A stretch of 64,000 nucleotides of DNA from SXVE01 sp036388895 (GTDB taxonomy: Bacteria > Acidobacteriota > Blastocatellia > Pyrinomonadales > Pyrinomonadaceae). The DNA lies in contig DASVQY010000069.1 in assembly GCA_036388895.1 (NCBI GenBank), forward strand, positions 1 through 64,000, read 5' to 3'. How positions within the stretch are numbered: the stretch's first letter is position 1; each line of letters opens with the position of its first letter. Made by a program: the position numbers and the translations under genes. Shown here one piece after another: positions 15,364 through 24,703 of this stretch. The notes under the pieces were generated by a model, which was given only the letters and a program-made list of their open reading frames with translations, searched no databases and was not told where the DNA came from.

Positions 15364-15750
15364 ATGTCAAACAAGAAATGCAGAGGTGAAAACAAAAGCG
15401 GCGAACGATGCCGTGCGTTTGCAGGTGAAAGCGGTTTCTGCTTTATGCACGACGCGACAAAGGGCAAAGAACGCGCATTGGCGAGGCGAAACGGCGGAAT
15501 GGCAACCAAGAAGCCGCACTTTGCAGACAAAAGCGTTTTGCCGTTGGAAATACGAAGTGTCAAGAGCGTTTTAATTGTGCTTGATTACGCTCTGCAAGAA
15601 ACGGTAGGTTTAGACAACTCAATACAACGCGGACGCTTACTTGTATCAATCGCGCACGGGTATATCGAAGCATTAAAGGTTGGCGAAATTGAACAAAGGC
15701 TTGAAGCAGTCGAAACGGCTTTGAACCTACGAAAAGAACAAAACAAATGA
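15364..15750 (+). CDS. Small zinc-ribbon-like protein of mobile elements
   Basis: The protein has 128 residues. An N-terminal Cys/His cluster (KCRGENKSGERCRAFAGES, then FCFMHD) forms a C-x(8)-C-x(8)-C-x(3)-H pattern characteristic of small zinc-binding proteins common in phages and islands. The rest is helical. Its function is unknown. It overlaps the next gene by 4 bp (ATGA). Confidence 0.7.
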   Translation: MSNKKCRGENKSGERCRAFAGESGFCFMHDATKGKERALARRNGGMATKKPHFADKSVLPLEIRSVKSVLIVLDYALQETVGLDNSIQRGRLLVSIAHGYIEALKVGEIEQRLEAVETALNLRKEQNK

Positions 15751-16325
15751 ATATCAAAACTTTGCGAAAGAATTACAAAACTTTAAGTCTGACTGAAAGA
15801 CATTCATTGTTTGTTTCAGCGATTATGCGTAAAGACGAATCAGAAGAAAATGCTGTTGTTTCCGCTTCACCGGTCAAATTATACGAGATGCCGGATTTTA
15901 CTCAACTCTATTCAAAAGTTTTATCTCTGCAAATGATCGTGTTGATTCACAAAGCCGATGCCTGGACTAATTGGCAAATATTTAGCGAAATGGAAAGCGA
16001 CCGGGCGGACGAGCATTCGCGGCTTGCGCTTTACTTCTTTTACGTCTATCCGGATGCTTGGACGGCAGTTTGCGAGAAACTGAAAATTGACGCGGCTGCT
16101 TTAGCGGAAATGATGTTTCCGAGTTGTTTTTTATTTCATCGCATTGCTTTTGTAAATGAGTCATTTCGAGAATTCGCTTTTACCGAAGATGAAGCCAGAG
16201 AGTTTGTTGGTAGATTTGGTTGCGAAGAAAAGCTCGCTATGACGCTTGAAGCTAAGATAAAGGAATTTTGCGAATTCCTCGAATTGCCGCATAAAAAGAA
16301 CGAAACAATGCTGGATTTTGATTAA
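15747..16325 (+). CDS. Hypothetical protein coupled to the zinc-ribbon protein
   Basis: The protein has 192 residues, is soluble and mostly helical. No family is recognised. The start overlaps the stop of the preceding gene (ATGA), implying translational coupling and perhaps a joint function in the mobile element. Confidence 0.65.
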   Translation: MNIKTLRKNYKTLSLTERHSLFVSAIMRKDESEENAVVSASPVKLYEMPDFTQLYSKVLSLQMIVLIHKADAWTNWQIFSEMESDRADEHSRLALYFFYVYPDAWTAVCEKLKIDAAALAEMMFPSCFLFHRIAFVNESFREFAFTEDEAREFVGRFGCEEKLAMTLEAKIKEFCEFLELPHKKNETMLDFD

Positions 16326-16484
16326 TCAAGATTTTTCAGGCAAAGCGTCGAAAATGGCGAGAGAAACTACAGTATTGAAAAACTATGATGAAATTAAATT
16401 CAGTTAAATTAAGGAAAACAGATAAGTTAAAGGGTTAGGGGCGGGGAATAGTAAATTCACAATTTACCAGTTTTGCTTTATCAC

Positions 16485-16506
16485 ACCCCCGCCGAAAAAT
16501 TTTTAT
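16485..16506 (+). repeat. Direct repeat DR2 flanking the rep module
   Basis: Second copy of the 22-bp direct repeat (21/22 with 12309-12330), preceded by a GGGGCGGGGA run at about 16440. The remaining intergenic space 16326-16753 shows no gene. Confidence 0.6.
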
Positions 16507-16753
16507 AAATTTTGGGCGATTTTTCTCAAACAATGTCGAGAAAAGGGCAATTCCCCCGAAAAGTCATCAAAACTGAAAAGGGTAAATGCAAGAAAAAGAA
16601 AGAGATGTCCTTAAATTAAGTGTGGGAAACAAAACAACTGGTCTAAAGAAAAAAAACGAGGTTTCGACAGTAGTGCACACTATAAAAAAGGGAAGCGTTT
16701 CTTGAAAAGAAATTCCTTGTTTTCAAATTTGCCTTAAGTGCAGAAAACAAGTT

Positions 16754-16963
16754 TTATTTTTCGCTTTTTTCTTTTGGTGAATAGCCTTTTGGTCTTCCAA
16801 CTTTACGATCTTTGACAAGATTCAAATCAGCTTCTTTTATGAAATTATCGCGTCCGATTTTTGTTGCCGGAAGTTGTCCGTCAGCAACCATCTGGCGGAC
16901 TCTGCCAACAGAAACACCCAGAATTTCCGATACTTCTTTGGTTGTTAAAAATCCTTCAATCAT
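16754..16963 (-). CDS. Helix-turn-helix DNA-binding protein
   Basis: The protein has 69 residues. FLTTKEVSEILGVSVGRVRQMVADGQLPATKIGRDNFI is a MerR/excisionase-type HTH, followed by a basic tail (KVGRPKGYSPKEKSEK). It is divergent from the SWIM-finger gene and flanks a palindromic operator, so it is a candidate repressor of that divergent region. Confidence 0.85.
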   Translation of the reverse strand: MIEGFLTTKEVSEILGVSVGRVRQMVADGQLPATKIGRDNFIKEADLNLVKDRKVGRPKGYSPKEKSEK

Positions 16964-17009
16964 ACAGAAATAAATTTACTTAAAAACTAGCTTTAACGCA
17001 AGATTTAAT

Positions 17010-17038
17010 TTGCTTTATCCTAGCGCATAAGCTAGAAT
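17010..17038 (+). promoter_or_regulatory. Promoter with embedded palindromic operator
   Basis: TTGCTT (17010) and TAGAAT (17033) are 17 bp apart. The spacer and -10 overlap the palindrome CTAGC-GCATAA-GCTAG (17020-17035). A second inverted repeat (GTAAC-AAAAA-GTTAC) follows at about 17045. Both fit control by the divergent HTH protein. Confidence 0.55.
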
Positions 17039-17086
17039 AAGATAGTAACAAAAAGTTACCAATTCAAACAAAAGGAAGAAAAAGAA

Positions 17087-17356
17087 ATGTTTATTTTGAA
17101 AGACAAAACACAACTCGAAAGAGCAATTGCAAAGGCAAAAACAATCAGACCACAAGTGAAATTTGATTGTTTCGGGCGTTACCGTGTTTCAGGCAGCAAG
17201 GGCGGATTTTACACAGTAATTTGTAAAAAGTCAGATAACGGTTACAAAACGGTTGAATGCACTTGCAAAGGCGCGGAAAAAGGCTTGGTTTGTTATCACG
17301 CTGTTTCTGCTCTAAGTCTTCATATTGGACTGGCGAAACAACGTCAAACGGCATAA
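17087..17356 (+). CDS. SWIM zinc-finger-like small protein
   Basis: The protein has 89 residues. ECTCKGAEKGLVCYHAVSAL fits the SWIM consensus CxC-x(n)-CxH, and the preceding β-strands (YRVSGSKGGFYTVICKK) fit a SWIM domain. SWIM domains bind nucleic acid or proteins in MuDR transposases, SWI2/SNF2 and phage proteins. It starts after an AAGGAAG site and is followed by the integrase gene. Confidence 0.75.
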   Translation: MFILKDKTQLERAIAKAKTIRPQVKFDCFGRYRVSGSKGGFYTVICKKSDNGYKTVECTCKGAEKGLVCYHAVSALSLHIGLAKQRQTA

Positions 17357-17424
17357 ATGGCAAAGGCTTAGGAAAGCTACTAACTCACCTAAGCCCTATC
17401 AATCCAAAGGAAACTTGACTAACC

Positions 17425-17462
17425 AAAGGACACGTTAATTTTAACATAAAGCGTGTCCTTTT
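17425..17462 (+). terminator. Terminator-like hairpin directly upstream of the island-A integrase
   Basis: AAAGGACACG and CGTGTCCTTT form a 10-bp stem with a 17-nt loop, ending in TTTT. Only 15 nt with GGAG separate it from the integrase ATG. Confidence 0.65.
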
Positions 17463-17477
17463 ATCGGAGAAAAATTA

Positions 17478-18626
17478 ATGGCAGAAAATACAAGAAGATC
17501 GGGGCAAATTACTAAACGTGGTAACTCTTGGCTTGTACGAGTATTTATCGGTAGAGATGCAAAAGGCAAAAGATGTTATGAGAATCAGACAGTAAAAGGC
17601 AGTAAATCGGATGCACAAAAGAAACTTAATGAAATGTTGCGTGATGCCGATTTAGGTTTGCTTAGTAATGCAAAGCAGACTCTAAGTGAATATCTAGACA
17701 CTTGGTTGCTAACCATTGCCAAACCAAGATTGCACCCGCGAACTTTCGGAGATTATGGTGATTTAATGAGGCTTTATATTCGTGAGCCATTAGGCAAGAT
17801 TAAATTAAGTGATTTGAAAGCATTGCACATCCAAAAAGTTTATGCAGGAATGCAAGAACGGGGCTTATCGCCGCGCCGGATAAGATATGCCCACGCTGTT
17901 TTACGTTCGGCTTTGCAGCACGCCGTTAAAGTCAATATGTTGCCGCGAAACGAAGCGCAACTTGTCCAGCTTCCAAAACAGACGCGCAAGGAAATGGACG
18001 TTTTGAATCAAACGGAGGTCGGAGCATTTTTGGACGCTTTGCAGGGCGAACGATTCGCAACGATGTTTTCTTTCGCGCTGGCAACGGGATGCAGACCGGA
18101 AGAATATCTTTCACTTCAATGGAAGGATGTTGATTTTGAAAAGGGAACGGCAATCATTAGACGCGCGTTAATTACGCATCGCAAGGGCGGCGGTTGGCAT
18201 TTTAGCGAACCAAAAACAAAACAATCACGGCGAACTATTCCTTTGCCAACTTCAACTGTCAAGGAACTTCGGACGCATCGCAGACAGCAACTTGAAGCGA
18301 AATTGAAACTCGGAACGGCTTGGAATGATTTTGATTTGGTTTTTGCGTCTGAAATTGGAACGCCTTTGAATCCGCCGAATGTAACACGCGCGTTCAAAAA
18401 GGTTTTGGAGCGTGCCGGAATCCGAACGTCAATCAGACTTTACGATTTGCGACATACAACGGCGACGCTTCTGCTTCAAGCCGGGGTAAATCCAAAAGTC
18501 GTTTCCGAAAGACTTGGTCATTCGACAATTGTTTTAACGTTAGACGTTTATTCTCACGTTCTACCGAGTATGCAACAAGATGCAACTAAGCAATTGGAAA
18601 AAATAATTTTTAGTGTAAAAAGCTAA
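17478..18626 (+). CDS. Site-specific tyrosine recombinase of island A
   Basis: The protein has 382 residues with three parts: an AP2-like arm-binding N-terminus (about 1-65), a core-binding SAM-like domain (66-165) and the catalytic domain, with Arg in ATGCRPEEYLSLQWKDV, RLYDLRHTTATLLL, LGHSTIVLTLDVYSHV and the Tyr nucleophile. The frame is complete. It is the likely integrase of the older element on tRNA-Phe. The AAAGGACACG hairpin lies immediately upstream. Confidence 0.95.
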   Translation: MAENTRRSGQITKRGNSWLVRVFIGRDAKGKRCYENQTVKGSKSDAQKKLNEMLRDADLGLLSNAKQTLSEYLDTWLLTIAKPRLHPRTFGDYGDLMRLYIREPLGKIKLSDLKALHIQKVYAGMQERGLSPRRIRYAHAVLRSALQHAVKVNMLPRNEAQLVQLPKQTRKEMDVLNQTEVGAFLDALQGERFATMFSFALATGCRPEEYLSLQWKDVDFEKGTAIIRRALITHRKGGGWHFSEPKTKQSRRTIPLPTSTVKELRTHRRQQLEAKLKLGTAWNDFDLVFASEIGTPLNPPNVTRAFKKVLERAGIRTSIRLYDLRHTTATLLLQAGVNPKVVSERLGHSTIVLTLDVYSHVLPSMQQDATKQLEKIIFSVKS

Positions 18627-18911
18627 GCAATTGAAAAGAGAAATAAAGATTTGGAAAAGCAATATGAAGAATCCGCTAACATTTTACGTGTAATACTTAC
18701 AACTAATTTGCATAATAATATGTAAAAGTCAGATTACTTTTCAGAAAGCCAACTTTGGTTTGAACTTGTCTCACAGTTATTGAATTTCGCTAAATGTAAC
18801 TAAAACAGTTAATTACCGGGAAAAAATTACCTTTATCAACAGTTTTAGTTACATTTTAGACATAGTATTTTGTAAGATTACATCCTGATTTTTACAAATT
18901 AAAAAAATCAC

Positions 18912-21900
18912 CTACATTTTATCCCTATTTCCAATAAGCTTTTCATTATTAAGTTGAATGCCAAACTTATCACAAACACGTTGCCTTAATTTATAATTTT
19001 CCTTATGAAGGTGAAAATGATCCCTAATCATTTGTCGTTCTACAGTAAAACACAACTTGTTATTTTTAACTAAATCATTTAGTTCGTTTAATTTCTCTTC
19101 TGGAAATGGAGTAAAATGATCTAAACGAATAGATGTGTCAATAAACTTTATTGGGATAGTATTGTTGAACCCCAAGATTTCTTCATATGTTTCTTTTAAG
19201 TGTTCTGAGCCTACAGAATTCGAAATTCTCTTTATCATTCCATAAACTAATATAAACATTAGTTGAAAAAAAATTTTGTCAACAGTAGAAGATAATCTTG
19301 CTTCATTTGTAGTCCCTAAGTTTTCTTTAGCGTATGATGTTAAATGATTCCGTAAATCTGGAAGAATCTTTTCAATATTGCTTACCATCATTTGCACAGT
19401 ACGCAATCCTAAATTGTAGGCTTCTTGGGTTAGCTCCAGTTTTTGTGAACGATTTAATCTACCAGGAAAACTTCGTAAAACTTGCCCAATTATTTGCAAG
19501 TTTTTCAATGCAACATTTAATCTAAGAACATCATTAATTTCCTTTTCTATCTCATAGTCATCTTCTGATTCTGAAATATCATGTTCTCGTTCGAATTCAT
19601 CTACTTCTCTAAGATGTTCTTCTTTATTTTGTGTTGGGTCATTATCACTTAATTGTAAGCTAGGAGGTATAATCTGAAATTTATTAATAAATTCAATATC
19701 TGAATCTAAGTTGCAAGGTTTGTATTCCTCATATAATCTCTTTGCATTTGACAGGATTTGATTAATAACTCTCTCATCTTGGGTGAGGTATACAAAAAAG
19801 ATGGTGATATTAGCATAATCTTCTACATACAGATTGTTTGCCATTTTAATTAGATTCGACCTAACGCTTTCTTCTTTACTTGGTGAATTAAGATTGTTCG
19901 CAAGATATTTCGCAACAAAATAGTAGAATCCCATCTTGTATTTGAAACGAAATCTTCCATAGTTATCTATATACAGAATCTTGGCATCAATTAAGAGTTT
20001 CGTAATTTGGTCGTTTTTTAATTTAAAAGCATGGGACTGATGATATTCTGTAATCACTGTATCAACTTCCGATTCTTCAAGATACCTTCTTTTTAGTTCA
20101 TACATTCGGTATGCTAATAAAGTGATAAATGTAGTTAATACATCCAAAGGTATTGATTTTGTCTTATTATCATTGAGGGAATTCAAAATAAAAACTTCAT
20201 AGAAATAACCAAAATTAGTAGGTGCAGTGTTTAAGTCTTTTCCTGCTTCAAGTATTTGTAACATACTTAAAATAAATATTGGATAAGAAGGCATCATCTT
20301 ACGACCTAAAAGCGTAGTAACAATTCCAGCAGTTTCCTCTACTCTACGTTCAATTTGTCCTTCATCAGCCGTATAATCCTTACCAAAATTGAACCATTTT
20401 GAAATTAATTTTCTGCGAAGACGTTGTCCGAAAGGTTTTATTTCTGCTTGATTAAAAGCCAATAGATAATTGTCATTTTCATGATATTGAGTAATTTCTT
20501 CAAACCTAAATGAATCGTCCGCAAAAATAATGACTTTTCCAAAATGTTTACTTGCTAAATCTAAAATCACTTTTTTCCCAGAATGGTTTAGTTTACTACT
20601 TTTATGAAAATCATCTATTATCAATATTTTTTCACTTAAATCCTTTTGTAGATATGATTCTACTGAATGAGCTCCATACTCATGAATAATACTTCTTCTA
20701 ATAGTCTTCAAAAATTCATCTTCAAAAATGTTTGTTAAATTGTTTCCCTGAATTAATACTGCTGGCAGGTTTTTACTTTTAAAGTGTTTACACAACATTC
20801 TAGCTAGAGTTGTTCTGCCGCCTGTGTCTTGTCCAGTAATTACTACATTGTCAGTATCAACTAAAAAATCTAAAACATTTTCGCTTTCTACGTAACCATA
20901 AGTTTTTGAAATATCGTTTCTACTTTGTACGGTTAAAAATTCCAAATCAGGGCATACAAAGATGTTTTCTAAAGTAAGTTGGTTTAATGATGGATGCTTT
21001 ATATATACACCAATATCATTTAATTCGCTCAAAAAGTGGGATGTGAGAGCAAAATTATTGCTGTTTATGTTTTCCCCTTGCTCAATTTGTTTCCAATCAC
21101 TTTGCCTGAATTCAGAATAAATTTTATCTGTTTCGTTGAAGGAATATTCAGTAATACGAGATTCACTTTTGTCAATATTTAACTCAAGAATGCTAAAACC
21201 ACTACTAGTAGTTTCTCCGTCTTGTAAAACAGGTGCCTCGATGTATAAGTTTCTATTACCAGAAAATATGCCTGTCTTTTCATATTGATTAGATTCGTGC
21301 TCATGACCAGTTAGAATGAAATTTGAGTAAGGCTCAACATTTTTCTTGAATTTGCTGGCATTTGTTGTTTCTAACCAATTATATGGATGATGAAATAATG
21401 TAAAGATTAAATTGGAATTTTCTTCTGTAGGTTGTATGAAGTCTGGAAATACTAGTTGACCTTGTTGCTCCCTGATTTTTGATACCCACGCAGTATTAAA
21501 ACAGTTAAAACGAATTTTAATACCATTAATTTCAAAATTACGAGTATAACAAAGTCTATTGTAGCCCGTTTCTAATTTTAATGTATCAACTCTAGTAACT
21601 TTATTGATTAAGTTGTTTTCTGTGGATTCAAGTTTATATAAAAAATTGAAAAAGTCGTCTTGAACTACTGTAATAGCATCTACAATAGAAGTGTCGTTAT
21701 CATTGAGTGATTCAAGTAACGCTTCACCACTTTTGAGGCTAAGGTTTCTTAGGGTAGTTGACTTTTTGAAATTACAATCGTGATTACCAGGAATTGCAAC
21801 AAATTCAATACTCAAATCTTTATTATTTACTATTAATTTATTTCTAATAGCCGTTAAAAACTCATAACCTTTATTATATTCAGAAGGAAGTCCGGAAAAG

Positions 21901-22049
21901 GCTATATCTCCCGTAAAAACAATAAAGCAGGCATCAGCTGTAGCTATTGGAGTTTGAATTGCTCTTGCAAGCAACTCTCCCTTATCGTCAAGGTTATTAA
22001 CTTGGTCTTTAAAGTGAGCATCACTTAGATGAATTATTACTATTTTCAT
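18912..22049 (-). CDS. Metallophosphoesterase fused to STAND-like NTPase, probable defence protein
   Basis: I start at the ATG at 22049, which has GGAG 9 nt upstream; the longer frame begins in the island end. The product is 1045 residues. The N-terminal 300 residues are a calcineurin-like phosphoesterase: HLSDAHF, FTGDIAFSG, PGNHDCNF, LFHHP and TGHEHESN supply the metal ligands. From about 400 follows a P-loop NTPase (TGQDTGGRTTL, IIDDF) and a long helical C-terminus. An effector domain plus a sensor-type NTPase is the design of STAND/Avs-like antiphage proteins, but this exact family is unnamed to me. The Walker A Lys is Arg. The gene is strongly AT-rich, a sign of transfer. 18627-18911 holds no gene. 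Confidence 0.8.
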   Translation of the reverse strand: MKIVIIHLSDAHFKDQVNNLDDKGELLARAIQTPIATADACFIVFTGDIAFSGLPSEYNKGYEFLTAIRNKLIVNNKDLSIEFVAIPGNHDCNFKKSTTLRNLSLKSGEALLESLNDNDTSIVDAITVVQDDFFNFLYKLESTENNLINKVTRVDTLKLETGYNRLCYTRNFEINGIKIRFNCFNTAWVSKIREQQGQLVFPDFIQPTEENSNLIFTLFHHPYNWLETTNASKFKKNVEPYSNFILTGHEHESNQYEKTGIFSGNRNLYIEAPVLQDGETTSSGFSILELNIDKSESRITEYSFNETDKIYSEFRQSDWKQIEQGENINSNNFALTSHFLSELNDIGVYIKHPSLNQLTLENIFVCPDLEFLTVQSRNDISKTYGYVESENVLDFLVDTDNVVITGQDTGGRTTLARMLCKHFKSKNLPAVLIQGNNLTNIFEDEFLKTIRRSIIHEYGAHSVESYLQKDLSEKILIIDDFHKSSKLNHSGKKVILDLASKHFGKVIIFADDSFRFEEITQYHENDNYLLAFNQAEIKPFGQRLRRKLISKWFNFGKDYTADEGQIERRVEETAGIVTTLLGRKMMPSYPIFILSMLQILEAGKDLNTAPTNFGYFYEVFILNSLNDNKTKSIPLDVLTTFITLLAYRMYELKRRYLEESEVDTVITEYHQSHAFKLKNDQITKLLIDAKILYIDNYGRFRFKYKMGFYYFVAKYLANNLNSPSKEESVRSNLIKMANNLYVEDYANITIFFVYLTQDERVINQILSNAKRLYEEYKPCNLDSDIEFINKFQIIPPSLQLSDNDPTQNKEEHLREVDEFEREHDISESEDDYEIEKEINDVLRLNVALKNLQIIGQVLRSFPGRLNRSQKLELTQEAYNLGLRTVQMMVSNIEKILPDLRNHLTSYAKENLGTTNEARLSSTVDKIFFQLMFILVYGMIKRISNSVGSEHLKETYEEILGFNNTIPIKFIDTSIRLDHFTPFPEEKLNELNDLVKNNKLCFTVERQMIRDHFHLHKENYKLRQRVCDKFGIQLNNEKLIGNRDKM

Positions 22050-22068
22050 GAGGTTCTCCAATAAATTT

Positions 22069-22090
22069 TTTGGCAACCATTTGGCAACCA
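22069..22090. repeat. Tandem 11-bp repeat at the right end of island A
   Basis: TTTGGCAACCA occurs twice back to back (22069-22079 and 22080-22090), about 50 bp from the attachment site. This is the typical position and form of integrase arm-binding sites. Confidence 0.5.
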
Positions 22091-22095
22091 AATGA

Positions 22096-22120
22096 GAAAA
22101 AGGTGGTTGGGAAACCACCT
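22096..22120 (-). terminator. Intrinsic terminator next to the island A/B junction
   Basis: AGGTGGTT and AACCACCT pair perfectly around a 4-nt loop. On the minus strand a TTTTT run follows. Before island B inserted, it would have stood 20-odd bases behind the 3' end of tRNA-Phe. Confidence 0.75.
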
Positions 22121-22141
22121 TGAACTATTGAAAAATATGGA

Positions 22142-22184
22142 GGCTTGGGACGGAATTGAACCGCCGACACGCGGATTTTCAGTC
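22142..22184 (-). repeat. Attachment-site repeat (3' half of tRNA-Phe), island A/B junction
   Basis: 43 bp are identical to 33694-33736, that is, the acceptor 3' strand, T-arm, variable loop and half the anticodon arm of tRNA-Phe. The sequence diverges directly beyond both ends. It is the attL of island B and at the same time the right end of island A. Confidence 0.92.
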
Positions 22185-22249
22185 TCTATAAGGTCAATTA
22201 TTTCAATAATTATAGGGGCTGCAAGCTCCATTTTGGGTAGCTTTTAACT

Positions 22250-22271
22250 TCAATGTGTCCTCAATGTGTCC
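22250..22271. repeat. Tandem 11-bp repeat at the left end of island B
   Basis: TCAATGTGTCC occurs twice in tandem, just upstream of the integrase gene. Its reverse complement GACACATTGA reappears at 33598 near the right end. These are candidate integrase arm sites. Confidence 0.55.
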
Positions 22272-22292
22272 TCAATAAAAAGGAAGGACATA

Positions 22293-23426
22293 ATGAAAGA
22301 TAGAAGTGGATACGTATACGAAACAAAAGGGAAATGGATTGCCAGAGTAACAGTCAAGGATAATCAAGGCAAAAGGCGAAATCTAAAACGAACAGCAAAA
22401 ACTAAATCAGAGGCAAAAGACTTATTAAAAACACTTTTGCGACAACTTGATAGTGAGGGATTAAAGGGAATAGATTCTGCTCGATTAACTTTTAACGATT
22501 TGGCGAAATACTATCAAACGCATTACACCACTGAGCCCGAATATTTTAATAACCGCAAGATTTCTGGAATGCGTGACTGGAAGCGCCGAAAGAATATGGT
22601 CAAAATGTTTTGCTCATATTTTGGCAATCGTAAAGTTAGAGAAATCAGTTACGAAGATTTATTAGCTTTTAGAACCGCTAGATTAAAAACTCCGAAACCG
22701 AACAAAGGACAACGATTTATAACCACTGTAAACCGAGAGTTAGCTTGTTTGCGACGAATTTTTAATATCGCTTTAAGACAGGATTGGATTATAAAAAATC
22801 CTTTCAATCGTGGTGAATCGCTCATAGAAATATCAGCGGAAAGGAAGCGTGAAAGAATTTTAACTTTGGATGAGGAGCAAAGATTGCTCTCCGCTTGTGA
22901 CCATTATCAAAGACAACACTTGAAACCTTTGTTGATTTGTCTTCTCGATACTGGAGCAAGAAAGGGGGAAACATTAAAACTAACGTGGAAAGATGTTAGC
23001 TTTGAAAAGAAAGTAATTACTTTTCGAGCAATGAATACCAAATCCTTACGAACTAGACAGGTTGGAATTACTAATCGGCTCTTCCAATTCTTGGAAGAAC
23101 TTTGGCACAATTCTAACAAAGATGTAGAAGGATTGGTCTTTGGTATTGTTGATAATGTCAGTAAATCCTTTTCATCTGCTTGTAAAGAAGCCGGAATCAT
23201 AGTGGGCGGAATCGATGGTATAACACTTCATTCATTGCGTCATAGTGCAGCTACAAGGTTGATAAAAGGACAAATGCCAATACAGTTGGTAGGGAAAATT
23301 TTAGGTCATACTCAACCCCAGTCAACTTATCGTTATCTATCTGCGAACGATGAAACTTTACGTCAAGCCGCTTCAATTCTCGATTCTATTCAGGAGAATT
23401 GCGGCACTAAAGGCTTTTCAAAGTAA
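22293..23426 (+). CDS. Site-specific tyrosine recombinase of island B
   Basis: I start at the ATG at 22293 because AAGGAAGGA precedes it; a longer frame from 22266 runs through the arm repeats. The product has 377 residues: an arm-binding N-terminus (GYVYETKGKWIARVTVKD), a core-binding domain and a catalytic domain with Arg in DTGARKGETLKLTWKD, HSLRHSAATRLI, LGHTQPQSTYRYL and the Tyr nucleophile. It lies about 110 bp from the attachment site, as integrases of tRNA islands usually do. Confidence 0.95.
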   Translation: MKDRSGYVYETKGKWIARVTVKDNQGKRRNLKRTAKTKSEAKDLLKTLLRQLDSEGLKGIDSARLTFNDLAKYYQTHYTTEPEYFNNRKISGMRDWKRRKNMVKMFCSYFGNRKVREISYEDLLAFRTARLKTPKPNKGQRFITTVNRELACLRRIFNIALRQDWIIKNPFNRGESLIEISAERKRERILTLDEEQRLLSACDHYQRQHLKPLLICLLDTGARKGETLKLTWKDVSFEKKVITFRAMNTKSLRTRQVGITNRLFQFLEELWHNSNKDVEGLVFGIVDNVSKSFSSACKEAGIIVGGIDGITLHSLRHSAATRLIKGQMPIQLVGKILGHTQPQSTYRYLSANDETLRQAASILDSIQENCGTKGFSK

Positions 23427-23595
23427 ATTTGAAAGATGAATTAGGAATGATTAAGGATGGAGTTTCGGCTTCATCCTTTTTTGCATATAAGAATTAAATT
23501 TCTTATATTTGTTGCGCACAATAAGATGTGTATATTTTTGAGTTCAGTTCATTCAATGCCAAACGAAATTACTAAATCGAAACTAACAAATATCA

Positions 23596-24585
23596 ATGAT
23601 AAATAATAAAAAAATATCATATTTTGCTGGGCTAACTTTACTAGCTGCTGCGATTACTTTTTTTCTGATACCGTATTTAGTAACACAGCAATCTTGGGGC
23701 TGGACTTATGGAGATGAAACGGGTGTTATTGGCGATACGATGGGTGGCGTTGTCGGACCTGTTGTTGGTTTTATAGGTGCAATTCTAACTTTTCTCGCTT
23801 TCTACATTCAATACCAAGCAAACAAAGTTCAAATCGAATCCTTAAATGAGCAAAAGGCTTCTGCTCAGCAACAAGAAAAACAAATTTTACTTCAACAGTT
23901 TGAAAGTAATTTTTTTGAGTTGCTTAAATTACACAGAGAAAATGTCAAAGAGTTAAGTTACAGGGGTAGTGAAGGACGAAATGTAATCATAAAAATTGTC
24001 AATGAATTTTTTGAAATAATGCAAGTGATTATAGATAGCAGAATTATTCGAGACAATAGGCTAGATGAACGGGACTTAGCTAACATTTCATACACAATAC
24101 TATTTTTCGGAACAGATAAAACAGTAACTGATGTTTTAGAAAACAGGTTTTTTGAGAAGTATTCACAAATTTATGATTCGATTGAGAAATTAATTGAAGA
24201 ATTTCGTGAAAAGCCAAATCCCTACAAGCAAGATAAATATTATTATAATGGGCACCAATCAAGACTAGGACATTACTTTAGACATCTAATCAGAACTATC
24301 AGATACGTTCACAGAAACAATTTTTTGACAGTCGAGCAAAAGAAAGATTATGTTAAAATTTTGAGAGCGCAACTTTCAAATCACGAACAAATTTTGCTAT
24401 TTTTCAATTCTATCTCAGACTTAGGATTAAAGTGGGAATTAGCAGATACTGTTCCACCAAACGAAAAATTAATCACAACATATAACCTCATTAAAAACAT
24501 TCCGCTTGGTTCTATTTATGGATTTAGACCTAAGCGTTATTATCCGAACATCAATCTTGAACACGACTTTGAAATTAGACTTTGA
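23596..24585 (+). CDS. Putative phage abortive infection protein (PutAbiC type)
   Basis: The protein has 329 residues. Two N-terminal membrane helices (about 8-27 and 52-73) precede a coiled-coil linker and a cytosolic helical domain with the family hallmarks FESNFFELLKLHRENV and GHQSRLGHYFRHLIRTIRYV and a C-terminal YVKILRAQLSNHEQILLFFNS. Proteins of this family are annotated as lactococcal AbiC-like; the mechanism is not established. It is first of the cargo genes after the integrase, with its own upstream space of 170 bp. Confidence 0.88.
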   Translation: MINNKKISYFAGLTLLAAAITFFLIPYLVTQQSWGWTYGDETGVIGDTMGGVVGPVVGFIGAILTFLAFYIQYQANKVQIESLNEQKASAQQQEKQILLQQFESNFFELLKLHRENVKELSYRGSEGRNVIIKIVNEFFEIMQVIIDSRIIRDNRLDERDLANISYTILFFGTDKTVTDVLENRFFEKYSQIYDSIEKLIEEFREKPNPYKQDKYYYNGHQSRLGHYFRHLIRTIRYVHRNNFLTVEQKKDYVKILRAQLSNHEQILLFFNSISDLGLKWELADTVPPNEKLITTYNLIKNIPLGSIYGFRPKRYYPNINLEHDFEIRL

Positions 24586-24703
24586 CAAACTTAGTATAGA
24601 TAGACTTGTTTCTTCTTTGTTTCAGCGACAGAAGTGAACATATTTGTAAGCATAACTGCAAGATTTAAAATGACAATCAACCATAAGCAAGCATTACAAA
24701 ACA

